In this document: positions 25,893-36,333 of the stretch, piece by piece
How the letters are laid out: each line of letters starts with the position of its first letter
Position numbering within the stretch: position 1 is the stretch's first letter
Origin: Chloroflexota bacterium
Lineage (GTDB): Bacteria; Chloroflexota; Anaerolineae; Promineifilales; Promineifilaceae
DNA length: 64,000 nucleotides
Assembly: GCA_017993775.1 (NCBI GenBank)
Contig: JAGOMA010000001.1
Span: 186,001 to 250,000, forward strand
Direction: 5' to 3'
Program-made: the position numbers and the translations under genes
The notes under the pieces: model-generated
What the model saw: only the letters and a program-made list of their open reading frames with translations
Told to the model about the DNA's origin: nothing
Databases searched by the model: none

Positions 25893-26789
25893 TTAACCTT
25901 TCAAACCCGCAGTGGCAATCCCTTCCGTGAATTGCTTTTGGGTAAAGAAGTATACAATAATCAGCGGCAAAATCGTGATAACTGCGCCAGCCATCCGTAA
26001 ATGGGTTTGTGCGCCGCCTTCATCCACAAAATTATACAGGCCATACGAAATGGGCCGCCAATCCGGCGTGGTTGTCACCAGAATCGGCCAGGCCAGCGCA
26101 TTCCAGGAGCCAATAAAACTAAATAAAATCACGCTCACGATGGCTGGTTTGGACAGTGGCATAACCACCTTTACCAAATAACGCAAATAACCTGCGCCAT
26201 CAATTTGCGCCGAATCCCACAATTCACTTGGAATCTGCTGGAAAAATTGGCGCAAAATCAAAATGCTAAACGCACTGGCCATAAACGGAATGGTTAAAGC
26301 CGGCCAATTGTTAATCCATTGCATCGGCGTCACCCGGCCCAGCCAGGCAACCGTGATAAAGTTGGGAACCCAGGTAATGGCTTCCGGCAAAATCAGCGTG
26401 GATAACAATAGTGCAAACAGGAAATTTTTCCCTGGGAATTCAAATTGGGCAAAGGCATAAGCCGCCAGAGTGCAAAAAAACACTTGCCCGCTTACTGTAA
26501 TAAAGGCGATGCGCACACTGTTCCAAAAATACAATCCAAAATCTGCGTCTCGCCACGCTTTGGCGTAGTTACCCCATTGTGGCGTGGAGGGCAGCAAGGC
26601 CCGCCCTGTGGCTTCTGTGAGATTCATAAGCGATACGCTAATCGTAAACAAAAAGGGAACGATGGCAACCAGTGCCCCGACGATCAAGATGAAGTACATC
26701 AGCATTTTCCCAAAATCGATGTGACGAGGTCGGTGCAGTTTGGGGGCTTCGTTGGATTCCGGGGATTGAGCTGTCGTTAAATTAGCCAT
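25893..26789 (-). CDS. ABC sugar permease, MalG-like
   Basis: A 298-residue inner membrane permease with six hydrophobic segments. The ABC-contact EAA motif is at residues about 195-215 ([17 protein letters not shown]) and the C-terminus ends [12 protein letters not shown], typical of MalG/CUT1 proteins. The start at 26789 overlaps the upstream permease stop by 8 bp, which suggests translational coupling. It pairs with the MalF-like protein to form the channel for the binding protein encoded downstream. Confidence 0.93.
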   Translation of the reverse strand: MANLTTAQSPESNEAPKLHRPRHIDFGKMLMYFILIVGALVAIVPFLFTISVSLMNLTEATGRALLPSTPQWGNYAKAWRDADFGLYFWNSVRIAFITVSGQVFFCTLAAYAFAQFEFPGKNFLFALLLSTLILPEAITWVPNFITVAWLGRVTPMQWINNWPALTIPFMASAFSILILRQFFQQIPSELWDSAQIDGAGYLRYLVKVVMPLSKPAIVSVILFSFIGSWNALAWPILVTTTPDWRPISYGLYNFVDEGGAQTHLRMAGAVITILPLIIVYFFTQKQFTEGIATAGLKG

Positions 26790-28512
26790 AAAACACTCTC
26801 TTGCTGGCGACACGGTTGTTAAAGATAGTCAGACCCATTACGATGAGCAGCAGCAGCATCGCCAAAGCGGATGCGTAACCGATTCGCGTATCTCGATTGA
26901 AGGCGTCAAAAATGACCACACTGGCGGTATCTGTGGTTCCCAGGGCCGCACCGGTACGCAGAACGAAAATGTGAGTAAAGGCCTTAAATGTACCGATGAC
27001 CGCATATAGGGTGAGCAGGTAAATGGTGGGTGATAAAAGGGGCAGGGTTATGTGGCGGAATTGCGACCACCGCCCGGCGCCATCAATGGAGGCGGATTCA
27101 TACAATGGGAACGGGATGCTGCCCAGGCCAGCAAGAAAAATAACTGTATTGAAGCCGACAAAGGTCCAAATGCTGAAAATGATGACCACAACCAGGGATA
27201 AACTGGGGCCAACTGCCCAGCCAGGAAGTTTCACACCTTCGCCCAGCAGCATTTGGAAAATGCCATTTGGCTCATTGAGCCATCCCAGAGCGCCAAAACC
27301 AAAAGCTGTGACGATTCGGTTGATGGGCGCGTCTACACGACCGGAGAACAGGATGCGGAAGATAGCCGCCGCCCCGACTACCGGGGTGATGTATGGTAGA
27401 AAGTAAATGACGCGAAACATTGATTTCCCGCGAATATCTTGAAATAGGATGGTCGCTAGCATCAAGGAAATAGCTAATTGGAAAGGAATGGTGCCTAACG
27501 AGTAATAAACGGTGGTTTGCAAGCCCACCCACCATTTTTTGTCGCCGGACCCAATTGCCATTGGCAGTTCTACAATCAGTAAATAGCCGCCAATCATCAG
27601 CACAACGGCCGCGCCCAGCCGAAGAACCGTGCTCATGTTTGAATTGCGCTCACTGGCGCTGTTCCACAGCCACCATGAGAGCAGAAGCAAAACAAACCCG
27701 GCACTAATCGTTAGAACCTGTGTCCAGATGCTGAGAGATTCTCCATTGGCAATGGCTTCGGCGTAAGCGCGCTGCACTTCCGACCAGGTGTACCAGCCCA
27801 GAATCGCCGAAATGATAAACAAGAGGGAAATCTGCAAGAAATTACCAAAATATTCGCCCTGGTGACGACTGTCCGGCAAGATTCGGTTGAAAATGTAGGA
27901 GACAATGAGAGCAATCACCAGAACGCCAATGGACAGCCAAAATGCTTGTTGGATGGCCGGCATATGAAATGCCTCACTGACGAATTGACGGAATAACAGA
28001 GATGGCGGCCCTTCGCCCGCCCGTTGCGCGGTGCGCATTTTGTCGGCGACACGGAGGAGTTCGGGGAGAAAGAGGAAGAAGAAGCGCACAAAAAGGAGCA
28101 AGCCAACGGTGAGAATGGTGGCGGGGATGGCCAGGAGCCACGGCCGTTCTTCGCGTTCTTGGGCTAACTTTCTGGTTTTTAGCAGGGTTTGTGCGCCCAC
28201 ATACACCGCCCCGATAGCCAGCCAAAACCCAATTACATACGTCAGGTTGTCAACGGCTTTTACATAATTGCCCAGACCAACATACGTGCCAACGATTTTG
28301 TTGAGGCCAGTTAGGGTGCTTTGATAAGCCGAAAATGCTAAGGGGAAAATGCCAAAGGTGAAAATAATGAGGAAAGCGGGAAATAAAAGCGCATAAGCTA
28401 AAATATTCTCTTTGAGCTTACGCCCTCGGCGACCGGTAAAAATATTTAGACCGGTTTTCTGCGCACCCTTTTCGGCAACTTCGGTGTCGGAGGGTAATAA
28501 GGTGTCACTCAT
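26782..28512 (-). CDS. ABC sugar permease, MalF-like, with large extra membrane region
   Basis: A 576-residue permease. The first 75 residues and the last 250 match a normal CUT1 MalF-type permease ([20 protein letters not shown]; the EAA loop [20 protein letters not shown] near residue 500). Usual members of this subgroup have about 300 residues. Here about 250 residues with several extra hydrophobic segments (near 95, 125, 185, 230, 275, 310) are inserted after the first periplasmic loop. ATG 28512 is chosen over the TTG two codons before. It starts the minus-strand transporter operon. Confidence 0.9.
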   Translation of the reverse strand: MSDTLLPSDTEVAEKGAQKTGLNIFTGRRGRKLKENILAYALLFPAFLIIFTFGIFPLAFSAYQSTLTGLNKIVGTYVGLGNYVKAVDNLTYVIGFWLAIGAVYVGAQTLLKTRKLAQEREERPWLLAIPATILTVGLLLFVRFFFLFLPELLRVADKMRTAQRAGEGPPSLLFRQFVSEAFHMPAIQQAFWLSIGVLVIALIVSYIFNRILPDSRHQGEYFGNFLQISLLFIISAILGWYTWSEVQRAYAEAIANGESLSIWTQVLTISAGFVLLLLSWWLWNSASERNSNMSTVLRLGAAVVLMIGGYLLIVELPMAIGSGDKKWWVGLQTTVYYSLGTIPFQLAISLMLATILFQDIRGKSMFRVIYFLPYITPVVGAAAIFRILFSGRVDAPINRIVTAFGFGALGWLNEPNGIFQMLLGEGVKLPGWAVGPSLSLVVVIIFSIWTFVGFNTVIFLAGLGSIPFPLYESASIDGAGRWSQFRHITLPLLSPTIYLLTLYAVIGTFKAFTHIFVLRTGAALGTTDTASVVIFDAFNRDTRIGYASALAMLLLLIVMGLTIFNNRVASKRVFYG

Positions 28513-28610
28513 GTCCAAAACCCCGTCTAGGTTGGCTCGTTTTCAGGCATTTCTTGGTTGACAATATTGAGGTTGCCAAGCAATAAATTTACAACGGCAG
28601 CCATGTAAAT

Positions 28611-28650
28611 GAAATTGTCTTCAAAACGGTAATGCGTTGTAGACAATTTC
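28611..28650. promoter_or_regulatory. Inverted repeat upstream of the ABC operon
   Basis: GAAATTGTCT and AGACAATTTC are perfect 10-bp arms 20 bp apart. It lies about 100 bp upstream of the MalF-like start. LacI-type sugar regulators bind shorter dyads, so this may be two half-sites or a hairpin. The rest of the gap 28513-28928 shows only two ACGGCCGT palindromes. Confidence 0.4.
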
Positions 28651-28928
28651 TCCCCGTCACTCATTATTCAAACAAGCTATCTGATGATCGTTATTTGTCA
28701 CCAAATTGTAACGCATTATATCATGGCATAGTATCAGGGCAAGACGCACGGCCGTTAATCCACACCGCTTGCGTTAATGCCCGGCTAACAGTTTGTAATC
28801 CTTCTGTTAACGGCCGTTCCCCTTTCTACACCCCATTCAGCGCCATCCGATTATGGTATAATCAGCCCGCTTTTCAGCCAGGAAGTGTCTGGCCTTAAGC
28901 AATACCTGAAAAACCGGACTAAAACCTT

Positions 28929-31900
28929 ATGACTTTTCCACGAATTTTTACCGTTGTTCTTGTCGTTTTGTCATTGATGGTGGGCTTCAGCGCTTGTAGT
29001 GAAACACCCGCCCCGGCGATGCCGGAAGTTGCGCCCACGGCCGTTCCAACCGCCGCCACGGCCGTTCCAACCGCCGCCACGGCCGTTCCCGAACCTGTCG
29101 CGCCGACCGATGTGCCTGCCCTTGAACAGCCCTCGAATCTGTCTACGCCTGGCGTATACATTAGCGAACTGCTCGCCGGTGTGCCTGGCAGCAACGCCAC
29201 CGAATTTATTGAACTCTACAACGCCGATCAGGAACCGGTGAATTTGCAGGGTTGGTCGCTGTGGTATTTGCTCAACTCTGGCGATGAAGAAACCCTAATT
29301 ATCCAATGGCCTGAAACGGCCGTGGCCGATGTGCCCGGTTATGGCCATTACCTGCTTGTACACGAAGGCCAGGATGTGGGCATGGTTCCCGACGCCTTTT
29401 TTGCCGAACCGTTGTTTGAACGGCGCGGTGGCCTGATCTTGCGCGACGTTGCCGGGCAAGTGGTGGACTCGTTGGGCTGGGGCGAGAATGCGCCGGAAAC
29501 GGCCGTCTCTGGCCAACCTGCGGCCACCCCTGAACCGGGCGGCAGCCTGGAGCGGCTGCCTGGCGGCGCACAAGGCAACGGCATGACCAGCGGCGATAAC
29601 GCCGCCGACTTTGTGGCCGCCGCAGTCCCCAATCCGCAAAACAGCGGCAGCGAGATGACCCCGCTGCCCGCCGACCGCCTCTCCGTCATCTTGCAGGCCC
29701 CGGAAACCATCACCCCCGGAACCGAATTTGGGGTAACGGCCGTCGTCGAAAACCTGTCCGCCGCCACAGCCGCCAATACGCAGGTTATCCTGCCGCTGCC
29801 CGATTACCTGGAAATTGCTCAATTGCCCGCCGATGCCGCCGAAATTGATGGCGGCATTCAGTGGACCATTGGCGATCTGGCTGCCGGTGATTCGGCGCAG
29901 GCGGAAATTATGCTCCGCAGCCCCTTTACGTACATTGATATGCTCCTGGGCGGCTATTTTGCCGCCGCCGACGCCCTGCCGCGCACCTATGGCCCTGTCC
30001 ATCAGGTGGCGGTTGCCGGCGGCGCCATTCCCATTGCCGCGGCGCGCACATTGATTGGCAGCGAGGTGACTATCGAAGGAACCGCCACCATGTACACCGG
30101 TGGTTACTTTGCCGGCAGCACCGGGACCAAGTTCTATCTGGAAGATGACAGCGGCGGCATTCAGGTGTATGTGCCCGGCGGCATGAGTCTGGTCGATGTG
30201 GCGATTGGCGACCAGGTGCGCGTGAAGGGCGGCATCGAGGTCTACCGCGATTCGCTGGAAATTATTCCCACCGTCTTGCCTGACGATGTGGAGATTTTGG
30301 CCCAGGCAGCCGATGACGGCCGTTTGCCCACAGCTATCACCATCCTGCAAAACGAAACCGACGAATCGGTGATCGGGCGGCTGACTGTGCTGGAAGGCAC
30401 AGCCACGCGCATCGACGAGTTTTCATTCTCCTATGAAATCGACCTGACGGATGAGGCCGGCAATACAACCCTGGTGTACATCGAAAAAGAGACCGGGGTT
30501 ACGCCGGAGCTGATGGAATTGGGTCAGAAATATCGCGTTACCGGCATTTCTGAGTTTTACAGCACCGTCCACCAGATCAAGCCGCGCCTTCAGGCTGATA
30601 TTTCCGAAATTTACCCGCCGGTGGTGTTGGTGGATATGAGTACCGCCACCAGCGCCTTGCCCGGCGAGACCGTGACAGTGACGATTGCCGTGCGCAATTA
30701 CACGGAACGGCCGTTAACTCAGGCCGTCATAATCGCTCAGGCTCCAGACAGATCAGAACCGCTAACCTGGAGCATCGACGATGTTGCCGCTGGCGGCGGC
30801 CGGGCGGAGGTGCAATACAATTTCACGCTGCCAAACGATGCCGCCGGTTCGTTAACCTTTCCGCCGGCCGAGGCGCAGTTTGCCGACCAGACCGAACCGG
30901 CTGCGTCGGAGCCGTTTGTGACTTACGTGGGCACGGCCGTGCCGATAGGCGCGATTCAGGGCACCGGCGACCGTTCGCCCTACGTAGCCCAGACGTTAAC
31001 CGCGGAAGGGGTGGTCACGGCCGTATTCCCCGAACTCGGCGGCTTCTGGCTGCAATCGGCGGCGGCCGATGCTGACCCGGCCACCTCTGAGGGTCTGTTT
31101 GTTCTGGCCGGCGCGGTTCCGGCTAATTTGGCGGTAGGCGATCTGGTGCAAATAAACGGCCGTGTGCGTGAATCGTCGGGTCAAACGGCGTTGGTTCCGG
31201 CCGGGGAAACGGCCGTCATCATCCTCAGTGCGGGCAATGCGCTGCCTGCGCCTGCCGCCTACGACCCGCCGGCCGACCCGGCCGACGCGCTGGCCTACAA
31301 GGAAGCGTTGGAGGGTATGTTGGTGACTGTGCCGGGAACGGCCGTGATCGTCGCCCCCACCACCCAATATGGCGAGTACGCCTACATCTTGCAAAAATGG
31401 GCCATCAATGCAGTGGCGCGCACCGAAGACGTAGGCTATCTGCTCTTTGCCGACGATGGCTCCAACGTGGCCCACGCCGCCGCCGCCACACTGCCCTACA
31501 CGGTGGCTAAAGGCGACCTGATCGACAATTTGACCGGCCCGCTGGCTTACACCTTCGACAATTACAAAATCGAGCCGGTGATCACCCCCACCGTGACGGC
31601 TGCGGAACGGCCGTTGCCCACGTTCGCTCCGGCCGGCCCGAATGAGATCACCATCGCCACCTTCAACGTAGAAAACCTGTTCGATGCGGCCGATCCCAAC
31701 CCGGACAGCCCGCCCAAACCCACGCCCGGCCAATACGAAGCCCGCCTCAACAAGGCGGCCGAAGCCATCCTGGCGCTGGGCGCGCCCACGATCATCGGTT
31801 TGCAGGAAGTGGAAAACATCGGCGTGCTGGAAGATTTGGCGGCGATGGCTCAACTGGCGGATTACGATTATCAGCCGGTGCTGATAGAAGGCTTTGATTC

Positions 31901-32486
31901 ACGGGGTATCGACGTGGGGTATCTGGTGCGCGGCGATGTGGCCACGGTGGATGGCTTTAGCAGCCATCCTGGTCCCGACGAGCTGACCAGCCGCCCGCCG
32001 TTGGTGCTGACAACTACGGTGCAGTTGGCTTCCGGCCCGCAAACCATTACCCTGATCAACAATCATTTCCTTTCGCTCTCGGCCGGGGAAGAGGCAACGG
32101 AACCACAGCGCGCAGCGCAGGCCGCCTGGAATGTGACCCTGGTGGAGCAAATTTTGGCGGACGATCCGTTGGCGCAGGTGGTGGTGTTGGGCGATTTGAA
32201 CTCGTTTTACCAGACGCTGCCCCTGGACACGCTGCAAGCGGGCGGGCTGCGGCACGTTTTTGAATTTGCGCTGGCGGCGGGGGAAGATCTGCCGTACACC
32301 TACATTTTTGAAGGGAAAACGCAGGCTCTGGACCATATTCTGCTGACGGAGGGGTTGTTTGCACGGGTAACGGCCGTTACCCCCCTGCACATCAACGCCG
32401 ACTATCCCCTCGCCGACCCGGCCGATACCTCAGCGCGCCACGTCTCTGACCATGATCCGCTGGTGGTGCGGCTCTCGTTCCCCTAA
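28929..32486 (+). CDS. Giant surface lipoprotein with lamin-tail, OB-fold and endonuclease/phosphatase domains
   Basis: A 1185-residue lipoprotein (lipobox GFSACSE). After a repeated TAVPTAATAVP linker come a lamin-tail domain (residues about 75-205, VYISELLAGVPGSNATEFIELYN), a DUF11-like beta domain (about 245-350), an OB-fold region (about 370-490), another beta domain (about 545-640), a second OB-fold (about 650-800) and a C-terminal endonuclease/exonuclease/phosphatase domain (from about 904: IATFNVENLF, GLQEVEN, NNHFLS, GDLNSF, SDHDPLVV). This is the plan of secreted bacterial nucleases that degrade extracellular DNA. All main catalytic motifs are present. It is a single gene between two terminators. 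Cleavage of nucleotides rather than DNA is possible. Confidence 0.88.
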   Translation: MTFPRIFTVVLVVLSLMVGFSACSETPAPAMPEVAPTAVPTAATAVPTAATAVPEPVAPTDVPALEQPSNLSTPGVYISELLAGVPGSNATEFIELYNADQEPVNLQGWSLWYLLNSGDEETLIIQWPETAVADVPGYGHYLLVHEGQDVGMVPDAFFAEPLFERRGGLILRDVAGQVVDSLGWGENAPETAVSGQPAATPEPGGSLERLPGGAQGNGMTSGDNAADFVAAAVPNPQNSGSEMTPLPADRLSVILQAPETITPGTEFGVTAVVENLSAATAANTQVILPLPDYLEIAQLPADAAEIDGGIQWTIGDLAAGDSAQAEIMLRSPFTYIDMLLGGYFAAADALPRTYGPVHQVAVAGGAIPIAAARTLIGSEVTIEGTATMYTGGYFAGSTGTKFYLEDDSGGIQVYVPGGMSLVDVAIGDQVRVKGGIEVYRDSLEIIPTVLPDDVEILAQAADDGRLPTAITILQNETDESVIGRLTVLEGTATRIDEFSFSYEIDLTDEAGNTTLVYIEKETGVTPELMELGQKYRVTGISEFYSTVHQIKPRLQADISEIYPPVVLVDMSTATSALPGETVTVTIAVRNYTERPLTQAVIIAQAPDRSEPLTWSIDDVAAGGGRAEVQYNFTLPNDAAGSLTFPPAEAQFADQTEPAASEPFVTYVGTAVPIGAIQGTGDRSPYVAQTLTAEGVVTAVFPELGGFWLQSAAADADPATSEGLFVLAGAVPANLAVGDLVQINGRVRESSGQTALVPAGETAVIILSAGNALPAPAAYDPPADPADALAYKEALEGMLVTVPGTAVIVAPTTQYGEYAYILQKWAINAVARTEDVGYLLFADDGSNVAHAAAATLPYTVAKGDLIDNLTGPLAYTFDNYKIEPVITPTVTAAERPLPTFAPAGPNEITIATFNVENLFDAADPNPDSPPKPTPGQYEARLNKAAEAILALGAPTIIGLQEVENIGVLEDLAAMAQLADYDYQPVLIEGFDSRGIDVGYLVRGDVATVDGFSSHPGPDELTSRPPLVLTTTVQLASGPQTITLINNHFLSLSAGEEATEPQRAAQAAWNVTLVEQILADDPLAQVVVLGDLNSFYQTLPLDTLQAGGLRHVFEFALAAGEDLPYTYIFEGKTQALDHILLTEGLFARVTAVTPLHINADYPLADPADTSARHVSDHDPLVVRLSFP

Positions 32487-32495
32487 ATGCATCAC

Positions 32496-32532
32496 GACCC
32501 CAAGGGTTTAAGGAAACCCTTGGGGTCTTTTT
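32496..32532. terminator. Terminator of family-1 repeat sequence
   Basis: GACCCCAAGGGTTT and AAACCCTTGGGGTC pair over 14 bp around AAGG, then T6 on the plus strand. The arms are the ends of the family-1 repeat joined by a short loop, and here they act as a terminator for the nuclease gene, facing the glpX end. Confidence 0.9.
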
Positions 32533-33509
32533 TATGGCTTGACGCGCAGGCCGTGTTCGGCATGAATAAAGCGGCGCGTGCCGGTTTCGGAGCGAATCAG
32601 CAGTGAGTGGGTTTCGGCCACATCGCTGCGAAAACGCATGGCGGGCAGCAGGGCGCTGTCGGTGATGCCGGTGGCGGCGAAAAAAATCTCGTCTGTTTGC
32701 ACCAATTCATCACACGTCATGATCTTTTTGATGTCCAGACCGGCTGCTTCCACTTCCTGCCGTTCCTCTTTGGTTTGTGGGCAGAGGCGGGCCAACATGC
32801 CGCCGCTCATGGCTTTGACGGCGCAGGCGGCCAATACGCCCTGGTGCGCGCCGCCGATGCCCATCAGCAGGTCCACGCCGGTCCCTGGCGACAACGTGAC
32901 CAATGCCCCTTCGGCGTCGCCCTCATCTTTCAGCAAAATGTGCGCCCCAGTGTCCCGAACTTCCTGAATGAGTGGTTCGTTGCGCGGGCGATCCAGAATG
33001 ATGACGGTGAGATCGCGTACCGCTTTTTCTTTGACGCGAGCCACGAGGGCGAGTGTCCAGGCGGCCGGAGCGTCCAGGCATTCGTGGACCAGGGCGTAGG
33101 CGGCTTCTTGATCGACGATGATTTTTTCCATGTAGGCCGCGGGGCCTGGCGACCAGAGTGTGTTGCGCGGGGTGATGCCGACGACGGAAATGGCTCCTGG
33201 ACGACCTTTGATGAGCAGGTTGGTGCCGTCGATGGGGTCGACGGCCAGGTCTACTTCGGGGCCGTTGCCGTTGCCTACTTTTTGGCCGCGGGCGAGAAGG
33301 GAATGGCCGTCTATTTCGCGTTCTTCACCGATGACGATACGGCCGTCCATGTCCAATGTGTCCAGAGCGGAGGCCATCGCGCGGGTAGCTGCCCGGTGGG
33401 CAGCCCCGTGATCCCCTGATCCCAGCCAATGCCCGGCAGCCAATGCGGCCGTTTCTGTCACGCGGATCAGGTCTAAGCCGATGTTGCGGGGTGGGTGTTC
33501 AACAGTCAT
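32532..33509 (-). CDS. glpX: Class II fructose-1,6-bisphosphatase
   Basis: A 325-residue GlpX-type fructose-1,6-bisphosphatase, a step in gluconeogenesis. Metal and substrate motifs are clear: VIGEERE near residue 60, VDLAVDPIDGTNLL near 86-99 and GIGGAHQGVLAA near 220. It starts inside the stop codon of the SulP gene (4-bp ATGA overlap), so translation is coupled. Its stop codon lies next to the shared terminator at 32496-32532. A gap gene and a yvcK-like gene, both linked to gluconeogenesis, lie 14 kb away. Confidence 0.95.
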   Translation of the reverse strand: MTVEHPPRNIGLDLIRVTETAALAAGHWLGSGDHGAAHRAATRAMASALDTLDMDGRIVIGEEREIDGHSLLARGQKVGNGNGPEVDLAVDPIDGTNLLIKGRPGAISVVGITPRNTLWSPGPAAYMEKIIVDQEAAYALVHECLDAPAAWTLALVARVKEKAVRDLTVIILDRPRNEPLIQEVRDTGAHILLKDEGDAEGALVTLSPGTGVDLLMGIGGAHQGVLAACAVKAMSGGMLARLCPQTKEERQEVEAAGLDIKKIMTCDELVQTDEIFFAATGITDSALLPAMRFRSDVAETHSLLIRSETGTRRFIHAEHGLRVKP

Positions 33510-35659
33510 AGCTCTACTGCCTCCAATAAACCGGCGGCTTCCCAGGCGATCATGCCGCCTTCCATAACGGCGAGGTTGGTCATGCCGCGTTCTTGTAGAG
33601 TATGGGCAGCGCGCCGGCTGCGCCGCCCACGCCGGCAGACCAGGATAATTTTGGCGTTGGGGGGAACGGCCGTATCCGGGTTAGACAAAATATCAGCCAG
33701 AGAAAGCAATCTTGCCTGAGGAATGTGGCCGCGGTTGTATTCGCGTGGTTCGCGCACATCCAGAATATGCAAATTCTCTTTTTCTGGTCCATGCAGTTCT
33801 TGCCATAGCTGCATGGGCGTAATGGTGGGCGCGGAATCTATCGGAACCTCGCCGATTTTAGAGATGCCGATCAAATCACTGCGTTTGGGCAAGTTTTGGC
33901 ACTCCTTAAATACGCGCCAGGGACATTCATAAATGCAAATGGCCGGGTCGAGCTTGCGGTAAAACAGATGAGAAATGGCGGTGTCGTCTTCCAAGAAATT
34001 CTCTTTGCCCAGGTACAGGTCAAATCCGGTTGATTCCATGATGCTCATGACCGGTGGACCGACCCGCACCATGAACACGTCTCCTCCGCGCTCGCGGTAG
34101 GTGTGGACAATAGATTCCAGCATGTGAATGCCGCTGAAATCAACGTGGGCCACGCTGTGCATGCGCAGCATCAGAAATCGTTGATCTGGACTTTGTTTCA
34201 GGTGTTCCAAAATGATTTCTTCAACGTGGTTGACCGCGCCAAAATACAAGTCGCCTAAAATTTCGATGATGATGAGCTGTGGGCAGCCTTCTCTCGCCGG
34301 TTGATGGTTGAAGTGTTTGAAGGTGGGGTCGGGGATGACGGCCAATACGCGCGGGGTGCTGGTGCGTAACACGTAAAGCGCCAGGGAAACCAAAATGCCG
34401 ATCAGGACGGCAAATTCTAACGAGATGACCAGCGTGCCCATCAGGGTGATGACCATGATGGCGGCGTCGCCGGCCGCGCCTTGCCAGATGCGGCGTATTT
34501 CTACTGTGTCCACCATGCCGTAAGCGATGACGATTACCACGCCGGCGAGAGCCGTGCGCGGCAAATATGCCGCCATCGGCCCCAGGGCAAACATGGCGAT
34601 AATGACAAAGAGCGCCGCAAAAATGGAAGAGAAGGCTGATTTTGCGCCCGCCTCGTAGTTGATGGCTGTGCGTGGAAAGGAACCGGTGACGGGGTAGCCG
34701 GAAAAGAGGCCGGAGGCGATGTTGGCCATGCCCTGACCGACAAATTCCTGGTTGCTGTCTGGCCGTTGGCCGGTGCGGGCGGCGAGAGACCGGGCAATGG
34801 CTGAGGTTTGCACCAGGCCAATGGCGCCGATGGCCAGCGCGCCCGGCGACAGCTTGGAGATGAGCGTCAGATCGAAAATGGGTAGTTTGGCCAGTGGCGG
34901 CAGGTTGTGTGGCAGTTGGCCGATGACGCTGACGCCGGCTTTGTCCAGTCGGAGAACGTAGACGATGACGGAGGCCAGGATCATGCTGATGAGGGCGGAG
35001 GGTAGTTTGGGGTTGATGCGCCGCAGGATGACGATGAAGACCATGACGCCAATGCCGAGAACGGCCGTTGGCCAATGCACTTGATTGAGGTTTGTAATGG
35101 TACTGGTGAGTGTGCCGACAATGGTATCGCTGGGGATGTTCATGCCCAACAACGGCTGAAACTGGCGGATAGCGATGAGAATGCTCGCACCAGAGGCAAA
35201 CCCGACGATCACCGAATGGGAGACGAAATTGACGAGAATGCCCAATCGGGCCAGACCCATGGCCAATTGGAACAACCCGGCCATCAGGGCGACCATGCCG
35301 GCCGCGATCACATATTCGGGGGAACCTACGGCGATAATCCCGGAGAGAGAAGAGAAGACCAATAACGAGATGGAATTGGTTGGCCCGGTTTGCATCTGGT
35401 CGGATGAACCCCAGAGGGCGGCAAAAATTGCGCCGACGATGGCGGTGTAAACGCCCATTTGGGGCGGAAGTTCGGCGATGAAGGCGAAGGCGATGCCCTG
35501 GGGGAGGAGGATGACGGCGACGGTGATGCCGGCGATGAGGTCTGGTCGAATGTGGCTGCGTTGATACGAGCGGAAAAGGCGATACGGCCGTTCCAAATAA
35601 AAAATCGCCGGTTTATACACAGAAGACAGGTTAACTCTCGGCCCAAATTTTGCTAACAT
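33506..35659 (-). CDS. SulP anion transporter with STAS and C-terminal rhodanese domains
   Basis: A 717-residue fusion. Residues 1-420 form a SulP-family (SLC26) membrane transporter, with YRPDLIAG-type start region and GLFSGYPVTGSFPRTAIN near residue 325. Residues about 450-560 form a STAS regulatory domain (MRMHSVAHVDFSGIHMLES). A linker with ICIYECPWRVFKECQNLP follows, then a rhodanese domain (about 620-717) with LDVREPREYNRGH and an active-site loop VCRRGRRS, keeping the catalytic cysteine near 673. Sulfate, bicarbonate or another oxyanion may be the substrate; the rhodanese suggests sulfur. The fusion is known in scattered bacteria. It is co-transcribed with glpX. Confidence 0.92.
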   Translation of the reverse strand: MLAKFGPRVNLSSVYKPAIFYLERPYRLFRSYQRSHIRPDLIAGITVAVILLPQGIAFAFIAELPPQMGVYTAIVGAIFAALWGSSDQMQTGPTNSISLLVFSSLSGIIAVGSPEYVIAAGMVALMAGLFQLAMGLARLGILVNFVSHSVIVGFASGASILIAIRQFQPLLGMNIPSDTIVGTLTSTITNLNQVHWPTAVLGIGVMVFIVILRRINPKLPSALISMILASVIVYVLRLDKAGVSVIGQLPHNLPPLAKLPIFDLTLISKLSPGALAIGAIGLVQTSAIARSLAARTGQRPDSNQEFVGQGMANIASGLFSGYPVTGSFPRTAINYEAGAKSAFSSIFAALFVIIAMFALGPMAAYLPRTALAGVVIVIAYGMVDTVEIRRIWQGAAGDAAIMVITLMGTLVISLEFAVLIGILVSLALYVLRTSTPRVLAVIPDPTFKHFNHQPAREGCPQLIIIEILGDLYFGAVNHVEEIILEHLKQSPDQRFLMLRMHSVAHVDFSGIHMLESIVHTYRERGGDVFMVRVGPPVMSIMESTGFDLYLGKENFLEDDTAISHLFYRKLDPAICIYECPWRVFKECQNLPKRSDLIGISKIGEVPIDSAPTITPMQLWQELHGPEKENLHILDVREPREYNRGHIPQARLLSLADILSNPDTAVPPNAKIILVCRRGRRSRRAAHTLQERGMTNLAVMEGGMIAWEAAGLLEAVEL

Positions 35660-35671
35660 GAAACGGTTCCC

Positions 35672-36277
35672 TTATTTCGTTTCTTCATCATCAACAGAGG
35701 CAATAGGCGGCGCTTTCACGGTTTCTTGTTCGCCAGATTCCTTGTCCTTTTCGTCCTTACCTAAGGCCATCGCCTGGGTAGTTTGTGTCAGACGTATGGG
35801 TTGAATATCGGGTTCGGGCAGGTCCACACGATACGGATCGACATGTTGGTTGCCACAAAATGGGCATAAATTCCAGGATAATTCCATGAGAGCGTGGCAA
35901 TCGGGGCAGGCTTTACGCAGGCGCGTGTGGCAGTAGGGGCACAGAATCCAGTTGGGATCGATGGTGCGAGAGCAGCCGGGGCAGGCCGGGCGTTCCTCAA
36001 TCTCTTGCAGCAAAGCTTCTTCTTCCAGAGCGCGTTCGTAAGCCTGGGCCAGGGTTTCGGGCGGCCGTAAAATGAAGTAAATGATAATACCCACAAATGG
36101 CAGCGCCGCCACCAACAGAGCCGCCAAAATTTGGGCAAAGGGATCGCGCGAACGGGCGCGCATGTCGCGGAAGGCCCAGATAATGAGACTAAGCCAGAGG
36201 GCGGCCAACAACGCGCCTAAAATCGCCGCGAGAATTGTGAGGAACGAGGTGATGGTTTCCAAACTAGGAATAGTCAT
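35672..36277 (-). CDS. Membrane protein with zinc-ribbon domains
   Basis: A 201-residue protein. Two membrane helices lie at residues about 12-36 and 48-70, then a charged Glu-rich helix and a run of CxxC pairs: CPGC, CPYC, CPDC and CPFC (residues about 98-142), which form two double zinc ribbons. The C-terminal 50 residues are polar and acidic. Such small zinc-ribbon membrane proteins have no defined function. GGAG lies 9 bases before the ATG. It is 12 bp upstream of the SulP gene and could be in the same operon. Confidence 0.85.
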   Translation of the reverse strand: MTIPSLETITSFLTILAAILGALLAALWLSLIIWAFRDMRARSRDPFAQILAALLVAALPFVGIIIYFILRPPETLAQAYERALEEEALLQEIEERPACPGCSRTIDPNWILCPYCHTRLRKACPDCHALMELSWNLCPFCGNQHVDPYRVDLPEPDIQPIRLTQTTQAMALGKDEKDKESGEQETVKAPPIASVDDEETK

Positions 36278-36333
36278 AAATGTTTCTCCGCCGCCACAAT
36301 GGGGTTACTGCTGCGCGGAAATTATAGCACATA

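Noticed and set aside
34221-35075. 284-residue alternative frame inside the SulP gene
   Set aside because: Low-complexity His/Arg/Pro-rich translation typical of an out-of-frame shadow; the SulP frame has full homology.
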